A DNA stretch of 64,000 nucleotides. Source: Phytoactinopolyspora halophila (GTDB lineage Bacteria > Actinomycetota > Actinomycetes > Jiangellales > Jiangellaceae). The stretch covers positions 28,791 to 92,790 of the forward strand of contig NZ_QMIG01000022.1 in NCBI RefSeq assembly GCF_003287285.1, written 5' to 3'. Shown in pieces: positions 47,983-56,837 of the stretch. The stretch's first letter is position 1. Every line of letters begins with the position of its first letter. A program made the position numbers and the translations under genes. The notes below the pieces were generated by a model. The model was not told where the DNA came from and ran no database searches. It worked only from the letters and a program-made list of their open reading frames with translations.

Positions 47983-48219
47983 ATGTCGCTTACCGTCGCC
48001 GATGCGTTGAATGAACTGGCCGGAACCGAAGGACTGACCGAGACCGGCGCCGCCAATAAGCTGGCCGGAACTACCGGGCGCTCTCTGGCAAAAGCATTGA
48101 ACGTATATGCGATGACAGAGGGCCTCACCGAGGCAGGCGCGGCCAACGCTGCTGCTGGCACTAATGGCCTCACACTTTGTGGCGCACTAAACAGATTGGT
48201 GGAGGATAGTGGCTCGTAG
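47983..48219 (+). CDS. Repeat protein of the structural operon
   Basis: 78 aa built of about four repeats of roughly 16 residues with the pattern A-(L/A)-N-x-(L/A)-AGT-x-GLT-x2-GA. Similar repeat proteins precede tail-fibre genes in actinophages. AGGAGG lies before ATG 47983. Confidence 0.7.
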   Translation: MSLTVADALNELAGTEGLTETGAANKLAGTTGRSLAKALNVYAMTEGLTEAGAANAAAGTNGLTLCGALNRLVEDSGS

Positions 48220-49585
48220 ATATAAGTTTGGAAACACCGGCGACTCGTACGTCGCGAGCGTGACACCAAACGGCGGGTTTGTGTGGGTGCGTCCCAACGA
48301 GACCATCCAGTTTTTCGAAGATCCAGATGGTGCAGTACAGATCACCGACCTGCTCGACGAAAACAATGAGCCAATTACTGAAGTTACCACCAATGAGTTT
48401 GGTGAGTGGGGTCCAGTTTGGGGACCCGAGGGCGTGGCTACTATCTATTACGGCCAGTCTGGCAACGTCCGTGTTAGTGCATCTACTGATGCCACAGACG
48501 ACATTCCTGGCGTAGTCGAAACTGTTGATGGCGTTGATGCATCCATTAGTGACCTGGAGGCCAACAAAGTCGACAAGCAGGCTCGAGCACATCAGCTCAC
48601 CCCTGATGTAGCTCCGGGAACGGCAGGACGCTATGCGATTGTTTATGACCCTGAAGGCCTGCCCGATGGGCAGGTAGAGATTGAGCAATCTGACGCCGAG
48701 GGCACGGTGGTAGCGAACACGGTTCCTCGCCGTTTGGCAGACGGCCATGTGCAAGGGCCATCTGCCGACCCCACACATGCTCAGCACTATACCACTAAGG
48801 CATATGCCGATGGCCTTGTTAATGGGTACGCCACGTTAGATGGTCCTCAAACATTCACTGGTGAGCACACCTTTGATCCTGAAGATGGTTCTGGCAGAAC
48901 CGCCAATATCACACCATATGGAACCGTAAGGGTCATAACAGGTGACAATAAGCACGCAGAACTGGGAGAAGAGGGTCTTACCACATCAAGAGACAATTCT
49001 TTCCAAGAGTTCACTCGGGCACATTGGGACCAAGTACGCGTCAGTCATCATGCAAGCTCTTTTACCCGAGAAGGGATTCTTCGGCCAGGATTCTTGAATG
49101 TTGAACATGAGGATCCACAGCAAACCGCAGTTAGTGTCGTAAATGACGGTGCAGAAACGCTCTCCATCCAAGCTAACGGCGTTACAAGCATTAATGGTAC
49201 GTCACAAAGAATCGACCTCGATGGCGACGATTCTTCTAATGGTGTCGTTGTTCGCGATGGAACGTTTCGGGGCCGCGTCAGGCCAGCTAAAGTCGATGCA
49301 GTAGATACATTCACCGGTGACGCTACAGAAATTGATCAGTGGCGTGTCCAGGTATGGCGTTATAACCAATCTTTCGCATCATTTCAGGCATTTGATAATG
49401 ATGTGGAAGTCTTTTCGGTTGCACGTGATGGCACGGTCTCTGCGCCCAATCTTATGGATGATGTCGCTACTTACGTAGCGAATCTCGACACAGGCTCCAC
49501 TCCGAGCAATGCCACGATCAGGGACAAGGTTAACGAACTTCTGGATGCCTTGAAGAATGCCGGGATTATGGAGGCTAGCGCGTAA
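48209..49585 (+). CDS. Tail fibre / receptor-binding protein (putative)
   Basis: 458 aa. N-terminal domain with FEDPDGAVQITDLLDENNEP and FGEWGPVWGPEGVATIYYGQ, a conserved actinophage tail-tip module; a short coiled coil (SDLEANKVDKQARAHQ); then a beta-rich repetitive part (HYTTKAYADGLVNGYATLDG) and a C-terminal helix. Trimeric fibre architecture is likely. GTG 48209 has GGAGG 4 nt upstream. Confidence 0.75.
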   Translation: MARRYKFGNTGDSYVASVTPNGGFVWVRPNETIQFFEDPDGAVQITDLLDENNEPITEVTTNEFGEWGPVWGPEGVATIYYGQSGNVRVSASTDATDDIPGVVETVDGVDASISDLEANKVDKQARAHQLTPDVAPGTAGRYAIVYDPEGLPDGQVEIEQSDAEGTVVANTVPRRLADGHVQGPSADPTHAQHYTTKAYADGLVNGYATLDGPQTFTGEHTFDPEDGSGRTANITPYGTVRVITGDNKHAELGEEGLTTSRDNSFQEFTRAHWDQVRVSHHASSFTREGILRPGFLNVEHEDPQQTAVSVVNDGAETLSIQANGVTSINGTSQRIDLDGDDSSNGVVVRDGTFRGRVRPAKVDAVDTFTGDATEIDQWRVQVWRYNQSFASFQAFDNDVEVFSVARDGTVSAPNLMDDVATYVANLDTGSTPSNATIRDKVNELLDALKNAGIMEASA

Positions 49586-50511
49586 TGCCATTGTTTATTC
49601 CCACAACAGCTGAACCTTCCGTCTCCATCGCCCGGTACACAACCCAGGAGCTTGTTGAGGAAATCCTTGGTCACCTTAGCGGACACACGATCGACCAAGG
49701 ACAAATGTCGTTTCTCACCAGAAACATGAACATCAACGATTTGCAGATGCATGTCGATGATCTGTCTGGTTTTTCACGGGGAATTGCCGAAGTTGGATTT
49801 GAGCTTGTTTACGTGACAAGTGTCGACAGCAATAAGTGTGTTATTGCCCCGCACGGGCGGGGCTATCGAGCCTCCTTTCCGGCCGCATGGCCTGAAGGCA
49901 CCGAGGTAAGTTTTGCTCCACGTTTCCCGCGATCGACGGTCCTCAATGAGCTAAACGACGTTATTTCTAGTGTCTTTCCAACGATCTGGGCTGTAGGAAC
50001 CACCGAACTAACAACCGATGGTGTCCGACGTACCTACGAACTTCCCGCTGAAACGGCGGACATACTGGAAGTCGAGTGGAAGCCAGTTGGCCCAACTGGT
50101 TCGTGGGAGAACATCGATCGCTACAGCTTTGACTCGACAGCGCCCACCCGGGACTACAAGAACGGCAAGAGCATTACTTTGCCACACATTACTCCTGGGC
50201 GCCCAGTGAAGGTAACGTACATGGCGCGTCCTAGCGCGCTGCCCATTGAAGGCGAATTCACTGACACAGGGTTGTCTGAGACGGCCTGGCCTGCCGTGAA
50301 ATATGGCGTGCTGCATCGTATGGCAGCGTCGCTGACATTGGGCATGCTGGAGAACGATTCGGCCCAAGGTCAAGAGTACAACCGGACTGGGCAGCGTCCA
50401 GTTGCTGCCGAGGTATCTGACTATTATCGCGCGCTGCATCAACAGTATTTGTCTGAAGAGCAGTCACGCCTGCGCACGCAAGTATCTACACGCGTCAGCT
50501 TCCGGGGATAA
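49585..50511 (+). CDS. Head-tail adaptor / tail tubular-type protein (putative)
   Basis: 308 aa. Long beta-rich central part; no transmembrane segments. LNELNDVISSVFPTIWAVGT and the C-terminal helix VKYGVLHRMAASLTLGMLEN resemble adaptor proteins that close the portal in podoviruses. The position between fibre genes and the beta-propeller-like protein fits a short-tail part. Identification is structural inference. Confidence 0.55.
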   Translation: MPLFIPTTAEPSVSIARYTTQELVEEILGHLSGHTIDQGQMSFLTRNMNINDLQMHVDDLSGFSRGIAEVGFELVYVTSVDSNKCVIAPHGRGYRASFPAAWPEGTEVSFAPRFPRSTVLNELNDVISSVFPTIWAVGTTELTTDGVRRTYELPAETADILEVEWKPVGPTGSWENIDRYSFDSTAPTRDYKNGKSITLPHITPGRPVKVTYMARPSALPIEGEFTDTGLSETAWPAVKYGVLHRMAASLTLGMLENDSAQGQEYNRTGQRPVAAEVSDYYRALHQQYLSEEQSRLRTQVSTRVSFRG

Positions 50512-50513
50512 CC

Positions 50514-51476
50514 ATGGTTGATCATAACTATTCGTCGGTCGCCGTTCCGGCGACTCTTACCGCAGACATTGATGCGGCAGATACTACGCTTAGCGTTGAT
50601 AGCGCGACAGGCTACCCCTCGACGCCATTTACTGTTGTTCTTGCCGAAGACACGCCTGAAGAGGAAATTGTCACAGTTACGTCTACGTCTGGCACAACGT
50701 GGACAGTCGACCGTGAGCAAGATGGTTCGGCTGCGTTACCACATACTGCGGGCACTGCGGTCCGTCACAAAGTGACGGCTCGTGACCTGCAATGGTCGCG
50801 GCTGCACGAAGAATCCTCAACGCAAGTACATGGGCTAACGTCTGGCACAGTGGTTGGCACATCGCAATCAGCAACCTTAACCAACAAATCAATGTCAGGG
50901 AATTCGAATAGTTTCTCGAATATCCCTCAAAGCGCCGTCAATGGCCTTATTGACCTCCAGGCGTTAAATGATCGTGCCCACACCCCACTGGGTTTTCGCG
51001 TGTTCTATAAAGAAACCGGAAATTATTACGGTGGCGGCGACTGGCTGCGAATTACCAACTGGATCGACAGCTCAATTTCGCCCGGAGTAGATGGCGGCCT
51101 TACCTATGGTATTGACGAAGGCGGCGGAACGCTTCGTGTTAGCACGAGTAGCACTAGTCCCGGACGAGGCATATACAGCATCGGCGCCATCGTCACGGGG
51201 CGAGTGAACTCAGGAAATACCGGGATCCTATACATGCGGATTCGGCGCCAAACGCAGAGTGGATCTATCGTCATTCTTGGCCGCGACCGGTACCAAAAAA
51301 CCACCACGGGCACATACGACGCAAACGTTCAGGTAGACGTTCCTTGTGTTTTGCTTGACCCTGGCGATTTTGTGTATGTCGACATCTCCCACACGTTTGG
51401 TGGGGGGCTGGGAATTGATGCCGCTCCTGCCGGAGCCAATCGTTTCTCCATGACACTTCTTCGACCGGTTCCGTGA
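50514..51476 (+). CDS. Tail fibre with C-terminal jelly-roll-like domain (putative)
   Basis: 320 aa. N-terminal beta module with TVVLAEDTPEEEIVTVTSTS, typical of phage baseplate or fibre proteins; C-terminal part (about 205-320) with GRGIYSIGAIVTGRVNSGNT, GDFVYVDISHTFGGGLGI and FSMTLLRPVP resembles a C1q/TNF-like receptor-binding head. Likely binds the host surface. Confidence 0.65.
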   Translation: MVDHNYSSVAVPATLTADIDAADTTLSVDSATGYPSTPFTVVLAEDTPEEEIVTVTSTSGTTWTVDREQDGSAALPHTAGTAVRHKVTARDLQWSRLHEESSTQVHGLTSGTVVGTSQSATLTNKSMSGNSNSFSNIPQSAVNGLIDLQALNDRAHTPLGFRVFYKETGNYYGGGDWLRITNWIDSSISPGVDGGLTYGIDEGGGTLRVSTSSTSPGRGIYSIGAIVTGRVNSGNTGILYMRIRRQTQSGSIVILGRDRYQKTTTGTYDANVQVDVPCVLLDPGDFVYVDISHTFGGGLGIDAAPAGANRFSMTLLRPVP

Positions 51477-51487
51477 GGTGATAACCC

Positions 51488-53347
51488 ATGGTTGAGTGGG
51501 ATATCACTGAACCACTACCATTTGATATCGGCGGCCGAACTGATCAAGATGATGCGGTCTTCCGGATCACGGGCAATCCAGCCGACGTGGCCATTGGAAA
51601 TCTGCCATTCCTGCTCTCCGTGTCGGACGAAACGCCCTACGAACGTGCGCCTGGTCAGACACAGAAAGACCAGTTCGACGCCGACCGGGTGGTCGGCGAG
51701 CAATCGCTAGCAGGGTGGTGGCTACGATCCCAATCCGATTTCGCTGGTGGTGCTGGTATCACGTACCGCGAGCCCATCCTCGGCGAGGGCAGCGAGAATC
51801 GCTTCATCGATTCTCGCGGAGTCGATGTGTTCTCTGAAGACGCCGTACGCCTACTCCACCGCATGGAGGTGGTCCAGAGTGGCGCTGGCGACGACCTAGA
51901 AGCAGTCGGCATCGGCCTGGGACGCACACTCTATCGTGATGGTGGCGATTTCTGGATTATCGATGAAAGTTCAGTAACATCGGTTACTCCAAACGGCACT
52001 AATCCCCAGGGAATCGCCCGGATTCCAGATTCGTCTTGGGTAGTTGGGCACGATGCGGGAATTTCCCGTGTGCGAGACTCCGGCACCGTCAGTGACGTTA
52101 TAACCGGAGCCTCAAGGCCCCTGAGACCCTACTGGGTTAAAGACCGGATCTTTGCGGCACAAGAAGAACGGATCCTTCAACTCACCCTCGACGCGGGGGA
52201 TATTAGTGCTGACGAAGATGGCTATGTCGTGCACCAGAATCCGTCGAATGCCTGGCGCTGGGTCGGGATTGCCGAAACCCCCGGCGCCGTCTGGGCCGCC
52301 GGGGGGGCGAACTCTCGCTCTCATGTTGTGGCGTTCACGGTAGACGCCCAAGGCGAGCTGCCAACCGTCGAAGGCGCTCCTGTACGTATCGAAATGCCTC
52401 TCGGCGAACGCATTACGTGCCTCGAAGCATATTCTGACCTGTTGCTGATTGGCACCACAGAGGGGTTTCGCATCGCGGCCACTGACGGAGACCAGGCAGA
52501 ACTAGGGCCATTACTGTGGGGCGACGAGCAGGCACACAGCATCACGGCCCGCTGGGGATATGCCTGGGTTGGTGTTTCCGGTGGCCTGACTCGCAAGATC
52601 AACCTCGGCGTGCAAACCGGTGAAGGGCTGCGTTTCGCGTGGGCTCACGACGCCCAGCTCGACGAGGGCGGCGATGTTTTGGGCCTCGGATGGGTCTGGG
52701 GGCAGCTTGTCGTGGCTGCCGCCAACACCGGCGCGGCACGACAGCATAAAACCGAACTCGTGGGGTTTGGTTATATCGACATTGGGTTCTCTCGTTGGGG
52801 AGTTCTGGAGGACAAGATCGTCCGCTCCGCCATGATCCTAGGCGACGTGAGTGCGGGGTCTATGGGAATTTCAACGGCCACATCTAGAGATGCCTATGCC
52901 CCCGTTGCCACTCTAGGAGGGTGGTCCGGGAGCAAGGAGGTCGATTTGCATCTTCGGCATCCGGTTACCAAGATATCGATTCAACTTCAATTGAATCGCG
53001 ACAACCTGGACCCGACTTCCGGCCCACAATTTGAAGGCTATCAACTTAGAGCCTTACCGGCGCCACGAAAAAAGCACACGCTTATTCGGTTGCCACTTAA
53101 GCTATATGACCAAGAAATGGCCCCCAGCGGGGCCAAAATGGGAGGCAAGGGTTTCGCGTGGGCTCGCTTACGTGAACTGGAGCGCCTGGAAAGACGCAGC
53201 GCTCCCGTGCTTTACCGTGACTTTCGAACCGGTGAGTCGCGCACGGTGATCGTAGAAAGTACAGAACATATCGGCCTGGCATCTCCCATTCGAACTAATT
53301 CGAATTTCGGAGGAGTTGTCTTGGCCACCCTGCGAACAATCGACTAA
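51488..53347 (+). CDS. Large beta-rich tail protein (putative nozzle or spike)
   Basis: 619 aa. Repeated W/G-containing blades (DSSWVVGHDAGISRVRDSG, GAVWAAGGANSRSHVVAFTV, LLIGTTEGFRIAATDGDQAE, ITARWGYAWVGVSGGLTRKI) suggest a beta-propeller. In podoviruses the tail nozzle is a large beta-propeller protein next to the adaptor. AGGTGATAA precedes ATG 51488. Could also be a spike. Confidence 0.65.
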   Translation: MVEWDITEPLPFDIGGRTDQDDAVFRITGNPADVAIGNLPFLLSVSDETPYERAPGQTQKDQFDADRVVGEQSLAGWWLRSQSDFAGGAGITYREPILGEGSENRFIDSRGVDVFSEDAVRLLHRMEVVQSGAGDDLEAVGIGLGRTLYRDGGDFWIIDESSVTSVTPNGTNPQGIARIPDSSWVVGHDAGISRVRDSGTVSDVITGASRPLRPYWVKDRIFAAQEERILQLTLDAGDISADEDGYVVHQNPSNAWRWVGIAETPGAVWAAGGANSRSHVVAFTVDAQGELPTVEGAPVRIEMPLGERITCLEAYSDLLLIGTTEGFRIAATDGDQAELGPLLWGDEQAHSITARWGYAWVGVSGGLTRKINLGVQTGEGLRFAWAHDAQLDEGGDVLGLGWVWGQLVVAAANTGAARQHKTELVGFGYIDIGFSRWGVLEDKIVRSAMILGDVSAGSMGISTATSRDAYAPVATLGGWSGSKEVDLHLRHPVTKISIQLQLNRDNLDPTSGPQFEGYQLRALPAPRKKHTLIRLPLKLYDQEMAPSGAKMGGKGFAWARLRELERLERRSAPVLYRDFRTGESRTVIVESTEHIGLASPIRTNSNFGGVVLATLRTID

Positions 53348-53356
53348 GGAGTATGG

Positions 53357-53545
53357 GTGGGTGAGAAGTCGGACTCCGAGCGCCTCGCGAGCATAGAAAC
53401 GAAAATCGACAACTTCCTTAAAGTTCAAAGCGATCACGAAACACGGTTACGCTGGGTCGAGCGTGTGGCATATGTTCTTGCCCCCCTTGGCGCCATTGGT
53501 GGCCTTGGCGCTTGGTTGGAAAATACACAAATCCTCGGGGGTTAA
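53357..53545 (+). CDS. Holin-like or coiled-coil membrane protein
   Basis: 62 aa. Coiled coil (ERLASIETKIDNFLKVQSDHE) and one membrane helix (VAYVLAPLGAIGGLGAWL). This architecture, directly before an amidase, is common for phage hemolysin-XhlA-like lysis proteins. GTG 53357 has AAGGAG upstream. Confidence 0.65.
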   Translation: MGEKSDSERLASIETKIDNFLKVQSDHETRLRWVERVAYVLAPLGAIGGLGAWLENTQILGG

Positions 53546-53547
53546 TA

Positions 53548-54633
53548 GTGGCCTATTCTCTTGATCTACTCAAGAGGTCAGGCATCAAGGTTAAAAAGCG
53601 CCCGGAGTGGGGTTCACAATACCCTGTTTCCAGTAATCGCATGTATTTGCCTGGCCGCTACCTTTTCATGCACATTACCGTCACACATCAAACAGGCAGC
53701 CTGAATCGCCGGTCTCGTGTCGTTGAGCGCATTGGCGCTCAACGATTCTCAAACACTCGTATGTCTTATATTGCACTCTTGCATAAAGGCGGCGAAGTTC
53801 ATGAAGGCCAGCCTAAAGGCCGCAAGGGCGCTCACACAATTAACGACAAGAGTGTGAACGGTTTTCCATATGATCTGAATGCTTATGGGCACGCCTTAGC
53901 TTATGTCGGCATGGAAAGTGACTTATTTGGCGAGGTTGAAGCCGAATCTGCTGCCCGCTATTTTGCTTCGCTGGTACTTTCCGGCGAAAGCAAGGCAACC
54001 AAGATTCTACCACATCGCAAGTTTGCGTGGAAATCATGCCCCGGCGATCAGGTCATGGCCTGGTTGCCTGAAATCAATCGTCGATTCAAGAAATACGTAA
54101 AGAACGGACTACCCGGGAGAGATTGGCTCAGTATGGCCACCAAAGAAGACGTCAAAGAAGCTGTCCGCGAAGTTTTGCATGACCCCAGTGCTGGCATCAC
54201 GTCGATCTCCGGGCAGGCTTGGTCGATCCGATACACCATCGAACGACTGTGGCATCGCTTGCACGCTGATGTCCACCAGAACACCAAGGACATCCCGGAA
54301 GATGTGTGGACGTATCGTCACCCATCGTACATTTCGGACAACAACAACACGATGCGGCATGCCCTCCTGTATGCCCAGGAGTCGGCCAACCGGTTGCGCC
54401 AGACGACCGTGGTCGATCGCCCCAATGGGGGCGATTCGAGCTACCACTATGCTATTGGTCAAATCTGGGAACTTGTAACCCGTATCGAAAACGCAATGCA
54501 GGATCGCCAGGTCTTGACCGACGAAGAAGTCGATGAGCTAATAAATGCGGTCCGCGCTGCGGTTCCGGTGGAAATTTCCGACGACGTCGCCGACGAACTC
54601 GGTGAACGCATTGCGGAGGGAACGGCCTCGTGA
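53548..54633 (+). CDS. Endolysin: N-acetylmuramoyl-L-alanine amidase
   Basis: 361 aa. Amidase_2-type catalytic domain at about 20-200 with LFMHITVTHQTG (zinc His) and PHRKFAWKSCPGD (second His and Cys/Asp). The C-terminal 150 residues (VHQNTKDIPEDVWTYRHPSY) resemble the C-terminal region of other actinophage amidases, likely wall-binding or oligomerising. It degrades peptidoglycan at lysis. Confidence 0.88.
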   Translation: MAYSLDLLKRSGIKVKKRPEWGSQYPVSSNRMYLPGRYLFMHITVTHQTGSLNRRSRVVERIGAQRFSNTRMSYIALLHKGGEVHEGQPKGRKGAHTINDKSVNGFPYDLNAYGHALAYVGMESDLFGEVEAESAARYFASLVLSGESKATKILPHRKFAWKSCPGDQVMAWLPEINRRFKKYVKNGLPGRDWLSMATKEDVKEAVREVLHDPSAGITSISGQAWSIRYTIERLWHRLHADVHQNTKDIPEDVWTYRHPSYISDNNNTMRHALLYAQESANRLRQTTVVDRPNGGDSSYHYAIGQIWELVTRIENAMQDRQVLTDEEVDELINAVRAAVPVEISDDVADELGERIAEGTAS

Positions 54634-54866
54634 CCTCGTGGTCTTCCTGGCGTCTGGATCACCTCACATGGGGCTGGATCCTGTGGATCCTGTTTTTCGT
54701 CGTGTGGGAAACCTACACATTGTGGAAGCATCCAGGCCAAGAACTGACTGCACATCTGCGCCCACTTTTCCAAACCCAGGATCTGGCCTACTTTCTCGCC
54801 GTCGGCCTGTACCTCTGGCTCGGATGGCATTTTCTCGTAGACGGACTCTGGATCAACAACTCATAG
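54630..54866 (+). CDS. Membrane protein of the lysis cassette (holin candidate)
   Basis: 78 aa with two membrane helices (LTWGWILWILFFVVWETYTL and DLAYFLAVGLYLWLGWHFLV) joined by a short charged loop. Its place after the endolysin suggests a holin. GTG start overlaps the endolysin by 4 nt. Confidence 0.7.
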   Translation: MTSWSSWRLDHLTWGWILWILFFVVWETYTLWKHPGQELTAHLRPLFQTQDLAYFLAVGLYLWLGWHFLVDGLWINNS

Positions 54867-54876
54867 GAGAACTCAA

Positions 54877-55086
54877 TTGCGCGATTTCGTTAAGCGCATC
54901 CGTCATGAACTAGGCACGCTCGTTGGCGGCCTGTCGACAGCCGGACTTCTCGGTGTTTTCGAGGCGGCTGTCATGGACGTCACCAACGAGGTGGCAGCTG
55001 GAGTGGTCGCCGTTGGCGCGGCGATCGCCTCTCGGCTGTCTCCGGAAAACGTGGAAACTGACTTCCTCAAGCTAGACCGAGGGTAA
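54877..55086 (+). CDS. Second holin-like protein
   Basis: 69 aa. A basic start (MRDFVKRIRHELG), two short hydrophobic helices (LVGGLSTAGLLGVFEAAV and VAAGVVAVGAAIASRL) and an acidic end. Start TTG 54877 is preceded by TAGGAGAA. Last gene of the late operon. Confidence 0.65.
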   Translation: MRDFVKRIRHELGTLVGGLSTAGLLGVFEAAVMDVTNEVAAGVVAVGAAIASRLSPENVETDFLKLDRG

Positions 55087-55089
55087 CAA

Positions 55090-55119
55090 AAGCGGGGCAC
55101 CTGGTTAGGTGCCCCGCTT
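55090..55119 (+). terminator. Terminator of the late operon
   Basis: Perfect 13-bp stem AAGCGGGGCACCT/AGGTGCCCCGCTT with a 4-nt loop. No long T-run, so readthrough into the repeat locus behind it is possible. Confidence 0.75.
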
Positions 55120-55132
55120 CCGGGCCATGCCT

Positions 55133-55326
55133 CCAACCCCGCATACGCGGGGAGCACGTCTAAGTTATTGCAACCCTTGGGTCACCCCCGCTTACGCGGG
55201 GAAACGCGACCCGCCGCACTGATTTGCGACACCCATACGCGAGTCATCCCCGCTTGCGCGGGGAGTAAGAGAATCGCAAACTGCGACTACAGCCGCACAG
55301 GACTCACCCTCATTTGATGAGGAACT
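55133..55326 (+). CRISPR. CRISPR type I-E repeat-like locus without cas genes (candidate RNA anti-CRISPR)
   Basis: Four hairpins in about 190 bp. R1 (stem from 55137), R2 (55186) and R3 (55248) share the stem CCCCGC/GCGGGG with 4-nt loops ATAC, TTAC and TTGC; R4 (55308) has the covaried stem CCTCAT/ATGAGG. The flanks also look like I-E repeats (GTCAC or GTCAT before, AGCAC, AAACG or AGTAA after). Steps are 49, 62 and 60 bp; a type I-E unit is about 61 bp. The repeats are degenerate and there are no cas genes in the prophage. Terminators flank it on the + strand. Confidence 0.65.
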
Positions 55327-55363
55327 AGGTTGTAGCCTACCTTACCCCTCGCCTTCACGCAAT

Positions 55364-55398
55364 CCCCCGCACCTCTTCGGAGGTGCGGGGGGTCTTTT
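55364..55398 (+). terminator. Rho-independent terminator
   Basis: CCCCCGCACCTC/GAGGTGCGGGGG (12 bp), TTCG loop, then GTCTTTT. It points rightward, i.e. ends a transcript from the repeat locus, and lies 4 nt from the end of the leftward integrase operon. Confidence 0.85.
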
Positions 55399-55402
55399 GC
55401 GT

Positions 55403-55624
55403 TCAGATCGAATGCTTGAGCTTTGGAGCCTTGGCCGGGCGTGCAGGCTCCGTGCGACGTGCCACAAGTGCCGCACCGGCGATGCCGAACACGATAGTTA
55501 CGACCCCCATAAGATCGCTTGATGGTCGGCCGCCGTCCACGAACAGCGTCCACCCGAGGCTGGTAACGAACACGGCCAGGATGAACCCCGCAACGAACCC
55601 CCCAATGATCTTCAACACCCTCAT
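55403..55624 (-). CDS. Small two-helix membrane protein
   Basis: 73 aa. Membrane helices at about 5-30 (IIGGFVAGFILAVFVTSLGW) and 38-55 (LMGVVTIVFGIAGAALVA), basic C-terminus. Last gene of the integrase operon; superinfection exclusion is possible but unproven. Confidence 0.65.
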   Translation of the reverse strand: MRVLKIIGGFVAGFILAVFVTSLGWTLFVDGGRPSSDLMGVVTIVFGIAGAALVARRTEPARPAKAPKLKHSI

Positions 55625-55839
55625 GGCGCCTCCCCTCCCGACAACGAGAGAAACTCGTCATACGTGAGGACATCCGCGTCCTCACGGATCTGCGTCTTGC
55701 CAGCCTGCCGGATCTCCAGCAGTGGCTCGATGCACTCATGACAGAGATCGCTTGTGACTGGACTGTTGTCAATGGTGGTGACGACCCTGGTGGCGCCCTC
55801 AGCGCCACACAGGTCGCACACCAGCACGGTCTTTTCCAT
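55621..55839 (-). CDS. Zinc-finger protein of the integrase operon
   Basis: 72 aa. VCDLCGAEGATRVVTT and DLCHECIEPLLE give two C-x2-C pairs; the pattern is close to small actinobacterial zinc-binding proteins of unknown function. It starts 3 nt after the integrase stop. Confidence 0.7.
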   Translation of the reverse strand: MEKTVLVCDLCGAEGATRVVTTIDNSPVTSDLCHECIEPLLEIRQAGKTQIREDADVLTYDEFLSLSGGEAP

Positions 55840-55841
55840 GG

Positions 55842-56837
55842 CTACCCGGCTCTCAACTGCACAACCTTGTTATCGTGAGAGGGTACCGCGTCTGATCCGA
55901 GGTTGGCTACGATCTCGTCCCGCTTACGCCGATGCGCCCTCCAGTTGAGATACGTCATGGTCATAGATACGTCAGCGTGTCCGAGCATCTCTTTGACAAT
56001 GATCAAAGCCATATCCTGACCCACGCCCTTCTCGATCAACTCGTCAAGCATGGCATGCGCACCGCTACGTCGTAGTGTGTGAGTGCCCAACCCCTTGTCC
56101 GTGTAACCAAGGGTGGTAAGCGCTGTCCAAACGCGCCTACCCGGATTCATGAAAGCACGATCTGGCACATATGTCTCATCGCTGGCTGCGCGAGGGTCTT
56201 TATTTTGCAGGGCGCAAATAACTGGCCACCGTGGGTCTGGTGCCGTGATTTGCAACAACCGGCATAGGTGGGACCGCCACCGGTTCAGCTCTGGTTCCAG
56301 GTATTTCGAGATAGGCAACGAATCCACATCATCTGTCTTGGTGCGATAGATCGAAATTCGTTCCTCAATATCACCCCAGCGAATATTTATCATCTCGCTG
56401 CGTCGCACCAACGAGTACAAGCCCAAAGCCACCAATGCGCGATCACGAGCGCATTGCCGTTCGGCAACATCCAGCAACTCATCAAACCTGCTTGATGGCA
56501 CAAACAGTTGTTGGCCTCGTGAAGTTTTCAGATGCCGGAAGTCCTCGATGATGTCAGTGAGGGGATCTATATACCCACGACTTTTGAGCCAACGTTGAAA
56601 ATGCCCAATACGCGCAACATACATTTGCTTCGTCGCTGGTTTCCAACTATCGCTGTTCGCGCCCAGCCACGCTTCAACGTGTTTTGGCTGGAGATTGCTG
56701 GCGTAAATGTCCCCTGCGACATTTACGAAGTTTTTAACTACACACCAGGCTGTTTTGTACGTTACTGGCTTTACTCTGAGCTTGAGCATCTGACCGTATT
56801 CATCACGAGCCTCATGAAGCCGAACTTTTCGTGGCAT
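55842..56837 (-). CDS. int: Tyrosine recombinase, prophage integrase
   Basis: 331 aa. N-terminal core-binding domain (about 20-105) and catalytic domain (about 112-315). Catalytic residues: Arg145 (VRRSE), Lys167 (RTKTDD), His253-x2-Arg256 (GTHTLRRSG), His287 (LGHADVS) and Tyr296 (TMTYL). All are present. No clear arm-binding domain precedes the core-binding domain. It starts with a 1-nt overlap (TAATG) after the FDXHR gene, so the two are made together. Confidence 0.96.
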   Translation of the reverse strand: MPRKVRLHEARDEYGQMLKLRVKPVTYKTAWCVVKNFVNVAGDIYASNLQPKHVEAWLGANSDSWKPATKQMYVARIGHFQRWLKSRGYIDPLTDIIEDFRHLKTSRGQQLFVPSSRFDELLDVAERQCARDRALVALGLYSLVRRSEMINIRWGDIEERISIYRTKTDDVDSLPISKYLEPELNRWRSHLCRLLQITAPDPRWPVICALQNKDPRAASDETYVPDRAFMNPGRRVWTALTTLGYTDKGLGTHTLRRSGAHAMLDELIEKGVGQDMALIIVKEMLGHADVSMTMTYLNWRAHRRKRDEIVANLGSDAVPSHDNKVVQLRAG

